Source: Rosa chinensis (Eukaryota; Streptophyta; Magnoliopsida; Rosales; Rosaceae). From it: 64,000 nt of DNA. The stretch lies in NCBI RefSeq assembly GCF_002994745.2, contig NC_037094.1, forward strand, positions 21,553,001 to 21,617,000, read 5' to 3'. Within the stretch, counting starts at the first letter, position 1; every line of letters begins with the position of its first letter. Shown piece after piece: positions 12,027 through 21,730 of the stretch. Made by a program: the position numbers and the translations under genes. The notes under the pieces were generated by a model. That model saw only the letters and a program-made list of their open reading frames with translations. It was not told the DNA's origin and did no database searches.

Positions 12027-13028
12027 TCAATACCTAGTACATAGGATCGATGCTTCTCCTAAGTCTTTCATGTCAAAATTCCTTGACAGAAAACTCTTGG
12101 TACCTTTACGCAATTTAATGTTACTGCTAGCCAAAAGTATATCATCCACATAGAGTACCAGAAAAATAAAATTGTTCCCAACTGTCTTCAAATAAACACA
12201 CTCATCAACCAGATTTTCTGTAAATCCAAAAGTAGAAATCACAGAATCAAATTTCTTGCACCACTGTCTAGAAGCTTGTTTAAGGCCATAAATTGATTTT
12301 CTTAACTTACACACTAAGTTTTCACTTCCAGCTTGTACAAACCCTTCTGGCTGCCTCATATAAATTACTTCATCTAGTTCACCATTCAAGAAAGCTATTT
12401 TAACATCCATCTTGGTGCAGCTCCATATCAAAATGAGCACTAAAGCCATGATTATCCTAAACGAGTCTTTTGTAGAAACTGGAGAAAAAGTCTCAGTAAA
12501 GTCAATGCTCTCCTTCTGTGTGAAACCCTTGGCAACTAATCTTGCTTTATATCTCTCTACATTGCCATTTGCATCTCTTTTGAAAACCCATTTACAACCT
12601 ATAGGCTTCTGGTTGGGGTCAGGTTCAACTAATTCCCAAACTGCATTCTGACTCATGGAATTTTTTTCTGCTTCCATTGCTTGCTGCCATTGATGAGATT
12701 CACTACTTTCAATGGTCTGATTAAATGTAGTTGGATCATTGTCCTCTGCACAGTCCATTTCAATTTCTGCTTCTTGCAGATAAACAATGTAGTCACTCTC
12801 TTCCCCCCCATAAGTTAGTTTTCTTGCTCTTTGTGATCTCCTAGGCTGAGCGACTGGAGGATTTTGAGGTTCAGTTACTTGACCAGTTACGTGGCCAATT
12901 ACTTGACCGGGTACAGTTACTTGGTCTGTTACATGGTCAGTTACTTGACCAGGTACAGTTACTTGGTCAGTTACATGGTCAGTTACTTGACCAGTTACAG
13001 GTACTTGATTAGTTACTTGGTCAGTTAC
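12027..13028 (-). pseudogene. pol: Copia-B integrase-RT linker and reverse transcriptase
   Basis: The frame is shared with the integrase. The linker continues the V-T-D-Q repeat to about 12871, then YGGEESDYIVYLQE (about 12775-12815). RT follows with WQQAMEAEKNSM, GCKWVFKRDANG, RYKARLVAKGFTQ, KMDVKIAFLNGE, SIYGLKQASRQW and the active-site LYVDDILLASSN (about 12130-12165). Near 12040 the frame is lost: Copia-E reads EASYVLGIEI where this copy has EASILCTRY and a stop, explained by a short GATC-like insertion. Confidence 0.92.
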
Positions 13029-13110
13029 TTAACTAGTTACTTGATCAGTTACTTGACCAGATACAGGTATTTGGTCAGTTACTCGACCAGTAACTTGATC
13101 AGTTACATTT
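12871..13110 (-). repeat. 12-bp tandem repeat in Copia-B pol (V-T-D-Q repeat)
   Basis: About 20 imperfect copies of CAGTTACTTGGT/CAGTTACTTGAC (+ strand). Read on - they encode repeated Val-Thr-Asp/Gly-Gln in the integrase-RT linker. Copia-E has a different Gln/Asp/Pro/His-rich linker here. Confidence 0.9.
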
Positions 13111-14165
13111 TGTTCTAAAGGCAATGCTACACTTATATTCTCATCTGACACAATTTCCTCAAAATCTGAGGTTAAATCCTCAAGGTTTGTATTGTGAACT
13201 TTTTCACTTAGAAACTTTACTTGATGTGTTTCAAAAATTCTAGGTGAATGATGAGCAGAATATAATTTATAGCCTTTAGATTTATCTGGATAACCTATAA
13301 AATAGCAACTAGCAGTTTTGGGGTCAAGTTTATTCAAGCTTGGATTATAAATCCTAGCTTCTGCATGACATCCCCAAACATGGCAGTGATGAAGACTAGG
13401 TTTCCTGCCACACCAAAGCTCAAAAGCAGTATTTTCTATGGCTTTGCTAGGTGTCCTATTGCAAATATAATTTGCAGTTTTTAAAGCCTCACCCCACAGA
13501 AATTTAGGCAAACCAGTTGTACACATCATACATCTAACCATGTTCAAAAGAGTCCTATTCTTTCTCTCTGCAACACCATTCTGTTGTGGATTATAGGATC
13601 TTGTGTATTGAGCTTTAATTCCATTGTCTTGCAAAAACAAGGCAAATGGACCATTTTGTTGGCCGGATTCAGTGTACTTTCCATAGAACTCTCCCCCTCT
13701 ATCTGACCTCACTGTTTTGATTTTCTTTTCTAGTTGATTTTCTACCTCAGACTTAAAGATTTGAAATGCTTTCAATGCTTGTGCCTTTTTTGAAAGTAGA
13801 TAAATATAACTGTATCTAGAAAAGTAATCAATGAATATGATAAAATACACATTCCCATAGATAGTTTGATGCCTAAATGGACCACATATATCAGTGTGTA
13901 TGAGTTCTAGTAAGTTTTGGCTTCTATATGCAATACTGTTTCTAGTATTGGTTATTTTTCCCTTAAAGCATTCCACACAGTCTGTTAGATCAGAAAAATC
14001 TAGTTCATTTAGGATTTTGTTTTTCACCAAAATTTTCAGTCTCTCTTTTGAAACGTGGCCCAGCCTTCTATGCCATAAAAATATAGACTTTTCATTTAGT
14101 TTGGTTCTTTTAACACCTGTTGAAGTGCTAGTATTGTTTGTATTATTTTCAACAAGTAAAATTTC
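13029..14165 (-). pseudogene. pol: Copia-B integrase
   Basis: In the same frame as the protease, downstream of the TAA at 14166. It shows LWHRRLGHVSKER, CVECFKGK, HTDICGPF, IDYFSRYSYIYLL, RSDRGGEFYGKY and YNPQQNGVAERKNRT, so the zinc-binding region and the catalytic D-D-E regions are recognisable. The C-terminal part ends in a (V-T-D-Q)n peptide made by the 12-bp repeat. It is cut by TAA at 13029-13031, where the repeat pattern predicts Asp-Gln. The product would insert cDNA at a new site and leave 5-bp duplications. Confidence 0.92.
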
Positions 14166-15389
14166 TTATTGAGCCATTGAATAATTTAACTGTAAATAAT
14201 CATTCATAATAACACCAGAACCAATTTGGACAGAATTTTTAGAAATAAGAATTCCATTACTATCCATAACAAGTCTACAACCAGATTTTACTAAAAGAGA
14301 AACTGAAACCAAATTCCTTATCATGGAAGGTACATAAAAAACATTGTCCAAAACTAACAATTTTCCTAATCTTAAATCGAGCTTTAAGGTTCCAATAGCC
14401 TTGACTGCCACTCTCATGCCATTGCCTACACACAGGTTCACTTCATCACTTTTTGGGATTCTCCTCCTTATGAATCCCTGCAAAGAATTAGTAATATGAA
14501 TAGGTGAGCCTGAATCTATCCACCAAGACTGTGGTTCAACATTTATAAGATTAATTTCTAAAGAAAAAACTGTATTAGAAAAAATCTTACCGTTTTTGGC
14601 TAACCAATTTTTATAGCCAGTGCAGTCCTTTTTCATGTGTCTTACTCTTTTGCAAAAGCAGCACTTGAACCTAAATGGCCTGTTTTCCTTGGCCATTGCA
14701 GCTGTTGAACTCTTAGTTATGGCTTTGATAGGCTTGAGCTTATTCTGGGGCTTTTTCCTTTTAGGCTTCTCAATGAGGTTAATGGTTGTAGCAGGTTCCT
14801 TTTCTTCCTTGATCCTAGATTCTTCATCCACACAGATGGATATAAGTTCATCTAGATTCCAGTTTCCCTTTTGAGAGTTGTAACTGGTTCTAAGATGACT
14901 AAAACTGTTAGGCAAGGAATGTAGTGCATAATGCACTACCTGCTCATCCCTAACCCCCATCAAGAGCTCCCTGAGTCTGCCGTTTATATTGATCATCTTC
15001 ATGATATGCACTCTAACTCCCTCTGAACCCATGCTTCAAATCATGAAACTCCTTGGTTAGCCTAGCTGCTTCTGCCTTTTCACTTTCTTTAAACTTAGTA
15101 CCTATGAGTTCCAGAAAATTTGATGCTAGCTCAGGCTCTTCTATACTTTCCCTGACAGTCTTGGACATAGAGGTACGAATGAGATTCTTAGCCATTCTAT
15201 TGGATCTATGCCACTTCTTGTAAAGGTCAATTTCTTTCTTGGTGCTCTTTTCATTCAACTCTTCAGGCTTTTCCTCAGTAAAGCAATAGTCTATATTCTC
15301 ATGCATTCCCATATATTTCTCTACAGAATCTAGCCAAGCTCTATATTTGGTTCCAGTTAGCATTAAGACACTGTTCATGTAAGAGTTAC
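14166..15389 (-). pseudogene. gag: Copia-B gag and protease
   Basis: Gag begins in the LTR mini-exon or, without splicing, has no ATG near its N-terminus. The coding part starts after the TTAG acceptor and contains KYRAWLDSVEKYM, SNRMAKNLIRTSMS and EKAEAARLTKEFHDLK. A one-base frameshift near 15020-15030 separates this from VRVHIMKMINI and the rest. A CCHC knuckle (CCFCKRVRHMKKDC, about 14620-14660) precedes the protease motif WWIDSGSPIHIT (about 14500). The frame ends at TAA 14166-14168, which replaces a Gln codon present in Copia-E (CAA to TAA). Beyond it the same frame continues into integrase. Confidence 0.92.
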
Positions 15390-15795
15390 CTAAGGAGCAA
15401 AACAAAATTCGAGTGAGTTTTCAATTTGTAAAGAAAATAACTTTAAGTTTTCTGTGTTTTATTAAGCTTTAAGCAACCTAAACAAAAACATACAGAAAAC
15501 CTAAACAAACCATACTTGCATTCATGTTAGTCCATAACAAAAACAATGTTAAGCAACACTTTTGAGCAGAAGCATAACATCTTGGAGTTCTTTATCAATA
15601 TACCATGTTCAATGTAAACAAGTTATCCAAAGAAATTTATCCACATCTTTAGACAGAAGAAAAATTTCTAAGTATCCGTATTTATTTTCATCAAGCATGC
15701 ATACTGCTGTTTTGTATTCTAAAACCATACTTGACCACTTCTTTGGAAGATAAAACTGAAGCATAGTTTTAAAACACAAAACACAATTTCAGTTT

Positions 15796-15858
15796 TGTTA
15801 CTCGATCAGGTACAGTTACTTGGTCAGTTACTTGACCAATTACAGGTACTTGATCAGT
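15796..15858. repeat. second block of the Copia-B 12-bp repeat, in the leader
   Basis: About five copies of the GTTACTTGGTCA-type unit in the untranslated leader, inside the putative intron. Confidence 0.85.
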
Positions 15859-16395
15859 GTTTTCTGCCAACATCAATGAAGGATGCTTTGTGCATCATAA
15901 TCACTTATGCCAACAGAAAATCACAAAACATATGAGCTCTTTTACTTTACATTCTATCCAGATTCATCCTTGTAAGAAAATTAAGCTCTTGTATCTGTCA
16001 ACTTTAACAACGTGTAAACAATTTCTGGGAGATTTTTGTTCTTCATATAGTTTTATACAATCACAGATACAATACCATACAAGCAATCAATTCAACATGC
16101 ATATCAAAACATACACATTGAAGCACAGACAATTGTTTCGATTCCAAGAAACCACAGAACAATCAAGAAATTGTAAATTTCATCCGGTCACCATCTACTC
16201 TAACCTAACGCACGCTGGGAATGCAACTAGTGTTCTTGAGCACAATCAAAAACTCAATTATCATGCTATGAATTGAAAACAACTTCTCAGAAAAATCTGT
16301 TTTTGCTTTTTCCCCAATTTGCTGCTAAAAATCACAGCGGAAGCGTGAGTTTGATAATTAACCAGATGCAGCAATCGACTTAAGTAACTTACCTT

Positions 16396-16544
16396 GATCA
16401 GGTACCTGACCAGTTACTTGGTCAGTTACTTACTTGGTCAGTTACCTGGTCAGTTACTTACTTGGTCAGTTACCTGGTCAGTTACTTACTTGGTCAGGTA
16501 CCTGATCAGTTACTTGGTCAGTTACTTGATCAGATACTTGACCC
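16396..16544. repeat. third block of the Copia-B 12-bp repeat, near the primer site
   Basis: About twelve copies (GATCAGGTACCTGACCAGTT, CTTGGTCAGTTACCTGGTCA and so on) end 100 bp from the primer-binding site. Some units contain the extended palindrome GGTACC. Confidence 0.88.
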
Positions 16545-16644
16545 GTAAAGCAAAAACCCTCCTTTTTTGTTTTGTTTTTGTTTTGCAAAACCCTAAAACG
16601 ATTTTGATGCCAAGCAAAAACTGGATTCATATTTGTGAGCCTAT

Positions 16645-16656
16645 GCTTTGATACCA
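16645..16656 (-). other. primer-binding site of Copia-B (tRNA-iMet)
   Basis: On the - strand TGGTATCAAAGC follows the 5' LTR after two bases. It differs by one base from TGGTATCAGAGC, the complement of the initiator tRNA-Met 3' end. Confidence 0.88.
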
Positions 16657-16658
16657 AT

Positions 16659-17137
16659 TGTAAAAACCATATACATGCTCACAACATATGCACACAATCA
16701 TAAAAGAACTAAAGCTTACCTTCAGCAATCATAGGCATGGATTCCATCTCTGCAGCTGCAAACACGATCACTGAATATGGTTTTCTGTTACTTACCAACT
16801 TGCTTCTCAATGGACAGAACAATATGCAAAACGTGGTAGTAATCAGGGACCAATTCATCTGTATGTATATATATATGAGACTTAAACCTCAAGAAGCTTC
16901 CCATTAAAGCATTCCTTGTCGGTTTAGGTTTCATTGTTAGATTCCTAATGTATCACAATCTTGTAGCCTTTCTTGTAGACTAAGCAATGGATTATTATCC
17001 TTAATGAATTGATACACTGCTTCATTAAGTTACTAGTATTGATTCACAGTTTGTATCCATGTTAAACTAGGTTTGACATTTAGCTAATCATCAATTACTT
17101 TATGATGATATGTGTTAAGTCCATATTTGATCTAACA
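16659..17137 (-). repeat. 5' LTR of Copia-B
   Basis: On the - strand it starts TGTTAGATCAAATATGG and ends GTTTTTACA. It contains the putative gag mini-exon (16720-16747). Confidence 0.96.
16720..16747 (-). other. putative gag exon 1 of Copia-B, inside the LTR
   Basis: A 28-nt open segment on the - strand starts with ATG (MESMPMIAE plus one base) and runs straight into GTAAGC, a strong splice donor. Joined to the acceptor TGCTCCTTAG at 15390, the frame continues as G-N-S-Y into gag with no gap. Copia-E has the same arrangement with different sequence. This is inferred from sequence; no transcript was seen. Confidence 0.55.
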
Positions 17138-17142
17138 ACGTT

Positions 17143-17614
17143 ATCTAATGGGAACCATATATACAACCCTTTTCTGTTTCCTCTCACTTCAAAATTAAAC
17201 GCGCCATCTATTAATTTGGATCCAATTACATGTTGATAAAACTAATCTAAGGGGTCCATTGCTCCAAACGACTTCACATTGAAAAGAAAGGAAAAGAGGC
17301 CTTACGCAATGAAGTCTCTTTTTCTGACCAAAAAATAGAAAAGAAAAGGAAAACGAGTCGGACAAAAAAATTTGAGGTGCTTCCTCATTCCACGAGTGAA
17401 GGGGGAATAGTCATTTTTTGTCTCATTTTACTGTATTATGGTACCTCTCTGTACTGTGATGTTCTTGGGAAACTTCCACAGAGTTTATGTGTTCTGCTGC
17501 GAATAAAAGAGATGTTCATAGTGTCCGTGTTACCTACTTCATAGGTATGACAACAATGCAAAACCTAGCTAGCTATTCCATATAGTCTTCAGCGTAATCG
17601 AGTACAAGAGATTT
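17143..17614. other. intergenic stretch, nothing recognised
   Basis: AT-rich; no coding or terminal-repeat signal supported. Confidence 0.5.
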
Positions 17615-17844
17615 CTCCAGTTTAAGAATTGAAATATCTGCGATATTTCTGATATATCTCCCGATATCTTCTTTTTTGACGGACTAATATATCTTAGGGG
17701 GTTAATATCTAATCTTCTACAGTTTTCTCTAAAATTTCTCCGACATCGTCAAATATCCTCGATATATTAGATATTTAGGATATATCCCTGATAAAGTGAA
17801 GAAATATTTGTAAAAATATGATAAAAAATAAAATAAAATAAAAA

Positions 17845-18150
17845 AGCTCGGTAATTCTCTAAATGCAAATCTGTGTGAAGAGAAATCTGGGTGACGAGAA
17901 ATCCTCTCAACGCGAATCCAGGTGAGGAGAAATATCCTCAAGTGATTTTGTGTGAGAAGTAATTCTCTAAATGCAAATCTGTGTGAAGAGAGATTTCCTC
18001 AAGGGAAATCTGAGTGAGAAGAAATCCCCTCAAGGTGAATCCAGGTGAGGAGAAATAACCTCAAGGTGATTCTGTGTGAGAAGTGAGGAGAGATATCCTC
18101 AAAACGAATAAGGGTGAAGAGAAATCTCCTCAAAGTGAATTTGTGTGTGG
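17845..18150. repeat. degenerate tandem repeat in the hAT-like element
   Basis: A loose ~25-30-bp motif resembling GTGAGGAGAAATCCTCAAGG recurs about nine times with drift. Each copy contains a small inverted pair (GAGGA/TCCTC). Confidence 0.6.
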
Positions 18151-18161
18151 AGTATTTGACT

Positions 18162-18440
18162 ATGACCTCAAATAAATCTCATGAAGACAACAATCAATTT
18201 GGCTATGACGCTTATGGATATAATCAATATGGAGAAGTACATAATCAGTCATCTAATTGGATTCATCATTATTATCCTCTTATAGGGGAAACAGTCCGCA
18301 GTTCTAAAGAGATTTATAACTATCATGTTCATCACTACAACTCTTACTATATGGGTCATATGTCTTGGTCTAATTATTACATTTTCGTAGACCAGCGAGT
18401 GGCTTTTCAACCACCTACCGTTTTTTTTAGCTGTGAATGA
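18162..18440 (+). CDS. short Tyr/Asn/His-rich ORF inside the hAT-like element
   Basis: The ATG at 18162 (MTSNKSHEDNNQFGYDAYGY) opens a 92-residue frame ending at 18438-18440; the frame also extends upstream to 18114. The product is rich in Tyr, Asn, His and Ser, with no signal peptide, membrane segment or recognised domain. Its place near one end of a hAT-like element suggests the low-complexity C-terminal tail of a lost transposase, but I did not recognise a hAT dimerisation motif. It may be non-coding. Confidence 0.3.
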   Translation: MTSNKSHEDNNQFGYDAYGYNQYGEVHNQSSNWIHHYYPLIGETVRSSKEIYNYHVHHYNSYYMGHMSWSNYYIFVDQRVAFQPPTVFFSCE

Positions 18441-19152
18441 GGTTGACATTCATATGTATTTATATATAATTTCAATAAATCGACTCTTTCAAAACAATAT
18501 ATTTTCTCCTATATCTCTGATATTTTCGATATCTCCCTTTTTCAAAATTCCTATAGATATGTAGATACAGATATTTTAATCCTTGCTTCAGTTCTCCCCT
18601 TTCTCTTTCTAAAATGATCCAACTGGTATCTCAGTGCTAGTAACTTTCTATCTCATATTCCATCCACAACAAACCGTTAAAAAGTCTGTCTTATAAAATC
18701 AACTCCTACAATTTTTCTATTTTATCTCTAAATTTAGGATACACGACAGCTTTTTTTTTTTTTCGAACGCTTTCTTAACTCTGAACCCTCACTAACTGGC
18801 CACTTTAAAGAATTGAAATATAAACTTGTATTTAGGGTTGAATCACTTTGCGTCTAATTAAGGTATATAACTACAGTCTCTGGAACAACTGATAAAGTAA
18901 TAAAAGAAACATGATATATGCCCACTCTTTCCCTTTGTAGTTTTCTTTCCCCATCTCTATCAACAATTATCAGACAAGCCTAGAACTTGTCTGTATCAAA
19001 TGGGATAGCGGTAGTTGTAAAAGAATAGTATGTACATGAAGTCACTCATAGGATGGATCCACATATTGCCAGTGTGGGTTCTCCATTGATAAACTCATTA
19101 ATATTCTTTCTCAATATAAAGCGCTTTTTTTTTTTTTGGGTAATTGAAGAAA

Positions 19153-19320
19153 GGACAAAATACTGTTTACTCCCTATACTTATAAGGTCTCAACGTTTCA
19201 ATTTCACCTAAAAAGTCCCTGAACTTTCCAATTTCACCAAAAAAGTCTCTGCCGTCAATTTTCAGTTAAAAAGTCTGTTATCTTGCTGACGTGGCACTAT
19301 TTCAACAGTAAAATGACTAT
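19153..19320 (+). mobile_element. single MULE-type terminal arm without a partner
   Basis: The sequence GGACAAAATACTGTTTACTC, then repeated TTTCACC(T/A)AAAAAGTC(C/T)CTG, matches the left arm of the MULE MITE at 30065-30612. No inverted partner is visible in the next 1.5 kb. It is a truncated element, or one whose other arm has decayed. Confidence 0.5.
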
Positions 19321-19339
19321 TTTACCCTTACTGACCCAA

Positions 19340-19580
19340 AAAAAAAAAAACTCTCTTTTCTCTATTTTTTTTAATTTGTTCTTTTTTATTCCTACTTTTT
19401 TTTAAACTCTTTTTGCTATATATTTTTAATTTGTTCTCTGTTTTTTTTTCCTACTCTTTTTTCTTTTTGATTTGTTCTTTTTTTTTTTTTACTCTTTTTC
19501 TCTCTCTTTTTTTTTTTTTTTTTTTAAACTCTCTCTCTTTTTTTTTTTTAACCCTCTTTTCTCTTTTTTTTATTTGTTCT

Positions 19581-19624
<44 letters not shown>

Positions 19625-19625
19625 C
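19340..19625. repeat. T-rich low-complexity tract ending in (TA)n
   Basis: Poly-T and TC runs, then a TA microsatellite at about 19584-19622. Frames reading through it give only Phe/Leu/Ser/Tyr-Ile strings and are not genes. Confidence 0.85.
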
Positions 19626-19915
19626 TTTCTCTTTTCTATTTACCTCTTCTTCAAGGACATAATGAAATTGGATTAGTCAACATTAAATTTGGAAATAAAA
19701 CAGTAATATATATTATTTTAATGTCCTAAAACAGTAATATATATTGAAGAAACAATAGGGAAATAATTATTTATATATACTGAAGAAACAATAGGGAAAT
19801 ACTGAATAAGTAATAATATATATTCTTTAGTAATATTTCCCTCATTATTTCCCTATTGTTTTAATGTCCTAAAACAGTAATATATATTTCATTATTACTT
19901 GTTCTCTCTTTTATA

Positions 19916-20134
19916 GGTGAGGAGGAGACTGATCTCTTCCTTGCTTTCAATGTGGGACTGATGTGCATCAATTTACAGCTTCTAATGCTTCAGCGAGGTG
20001 ATCTTGGCGAGGCGCGTGGCATCACGTTAGATGATCTTGGCCTGAGCCGGAGCTTAGGTGGTAACCCGTCTGATGGTGTTCCCCGGGGTAACACCCTTGA
20101 AGGTGCTGGTGCTACTGGCAACAGTATGGCATGA
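19916..20134 (+). pseudogene. exon-like ORF, unrecognised
   Basis: After TTCTCTCTTTTATAG, a good splice-acceptor context, a frame opens as GEEETDLFLAFNVGL and runs to TGA at 20132-20134 (GAGATGNSMA). It is more GC-rich than its surroundings and has ordinary coding-like composition (QRGDLGEARGITLDDLGLS). I do not recognise the protein. Lying downstream of a lone MULE arm, it could be the last exon of a captured or truncated gene; no upstream exon was found. Confidence 0.35.
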
Positions 20135-21195
20135 CCCAGTATAACTAATTATGCGTAGGCAAATGTTTATGTAAGTACAATCTAAAAAAAAAATTAGTGT
20201 TTTAAGCGGCTTGTAGATAAAGAGTTATTCCTATTTGTTTTGCTAGGAAGTGGTTTCTTTATTGGTACCACAATTGTGTAATTGGTTAATGGGAGGCTAG
20301 TTGATGATTTTATCTTAGAAGACACAGGATGTTCTTTGTACTATAAACTCTACTATAGTGATCTCAAAACAGACTTATAATGAGTTTGCATTTACTTGAT
20401 AGAGTTCGGAATTCTTGTTCATTTTATTTTCAAGTGCATGTTAGACTCTAACCCTTACTTATGGAGTTATGGTTATTAAATCTAATAAAATAAATATCGT
20501 TTAAAAAAATGTAATGTTATATTTGATATGGTCTTTAAATATCAAAAAATGCTTAAAAAACAGGGTGTTACAAATATATAAATTGCAACATCAACCGTCT
20601 ACTTATGTAATTTAAAAGTGATTCTGTCACGCCCCTGATTTTACACACATGAAAATCGATATATATAACCCCATAATTATATATGCGTGAACGTCCAGTC
20701 ATCAATACAAAATACCTGGAATCTTTTTCCCTTTAACTTACACAGATATTGATGCCCTGAACCTTCAAAGTTAATATACACTCGTCCATAGAGTTATATA
20801 TTACACAAGCATACGAATTAAATTGTCAACAACAAAATAAAACGTAAATGCTGCTCAGAGTTAACTATACAACGGAAGTCCTTATCGACGGTAAGGTTAC
20901 AAAAATGGCTTCCTACCGTAAAGCTGCAAAGGCGCTACCTCAGCTTCAGCCCCGATTATCCTAACCTGCAGGATTAACCCCTACACCGTTTGAATAGTGT
21001 ACCGGGTTGCCACACAACAAACCCGGTAAGGTTTTGCAAGCCCGTATGAGTAACTCAAAAACACACATGCACAACTCACGCCAAAAACGAGGAAAACCTT
21101 TCAACTCGCGAATAAAGAAAACATACCATGCTTCCAAAAACAATACTCTTTTCCCAAAAGAAACAACGAAAGTCACACCGTGACAAAATCATATA

Positions 21196-21730
21196 AATCG
21201 TTAACCTAACAATTCAAATATGATAAATCGATTCAACCTGGATAAAACAATAATTAGGTCCAACCTGGACAAAACAGCAAATAGGTCCAACCTGGACAAA
21301 GCATCAACACAAATAAATCATACCTATTGTTAACCTAACAAGTAGAATATGATAAATCGATCCAACCTGGATAAAACAATAATTAGGTCCAACCTGGACA
21401 AAACAGCAAATAGGTCCAACCTGGACAAAGTATGTACCCAGGAGTCTTAAGTAACCTACTTAGATCCCTAAAGTACGATGGCAGACAGACTAGAGCTCTA
21501 ACTGAATCGTAACCTGTCACCCGGCCAAGGTTCAATCTTACGATATAATATTGCCATGAGGATGCAACCTGCAACCCCGGATCCTTAGGCCAACCTGACC
21601 CTCAGATCAAAACGTTAAATCAACCCAAAAGGAGAAATCACAACCTGTGACTCTCAAATCCTCAGACCGCCGGTCGTCAGATCAAAACGTTAAATCGAAT
21701 CAAAAGGAGAAATCACAACCTGTGACTCTC
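21196..21730. repeat. array of mini inverted repeats around a constant AACCT core
   Basis: The five-base core AACCT (AGGTT on -) recurs about 15 times, usually with complementary arms. Arm pairs seen are GTCC/GGAC, ATCC/GGAT, TTGTT/AACAA, TAAGT/ACTTA, TCAC/GTGA and TGC/GCA. Some copies sit in a 129-bp tandem duplication (from 21200 and 21329) and others in a 75-bp one (from 21605 and 21680). Related hairpins lie just outside, such as ACCGGGTT/AACCCGGT at 21000-21027. Confidence 0.85.

Larger units (their letters stand above)
15390..16719 (-). other. putative leader intron of Copia-B
   Basis: On the - strand it would run from GTAAGC at 16719 to TTTTGCTCCTTAG at 15390 (1330 nt). It spans the end of the LTR, the primer-binding site and the untranslated leader, which holds two blocks of the 12-bp repeat. 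Removing it would give a spliced gag message without the primer site. The unspliced RNA would remain the form able to be reverse transcribed. Confidence 0.5.
10079..17137 (-). mobile_element. Copia-B: full-length decayed Ty1/copia retrotransposon
   Basis: LTRs of 474 and 479 bp lie at 10079-10552 and 16659-17137, with TSD ACGTT at 10074-10078 and 17138-17142. On the - strand the order is 5' LTR, tRNA-Met primer site, ~1.2-kb leader, gag, protease, integrase, RT, RNase H, 3' LTR. The two LTRs show about 8 substitutions by eye, all C/T or G/A. Coding is broken by two frameshifts and two stops. The proteins closely match Copia-E (for example WWIDSGSP and ERLKILV), but the LTRs differ, so they are sister families. 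Confidence 0.97.
17623..18585. mobile_element. hAT-like DNA element with GATAT-rich ends
   Basis: Near-matching 8-bp duplications CTCCAGTT (17615-17622) and CTTCAGTT (18586-18593) flank ends that are inverted repeats. The left is TAAGAATTGAAATATCTG; the right, reversed, is CAAGGATTAAAATATCTG. An 8-bp TSD and a YARNG-type terminus fit the hAT superfamily. Both subterminal regions are dense in GATAT/ATATC motifs, as expected for transposase-binding repeats. The 963-bp interior has a tandem repeat zone and one short ORF but no full transposase. Confidence 0.6.

Noticed and set aside
12864..13118. Plus-strand ORF of Tyr/Leu/Ser repeats
   Set aside because: Antisense reading of the 12-bp repeat that codes V-T-D-Q in Copia-B pol on the - strand.
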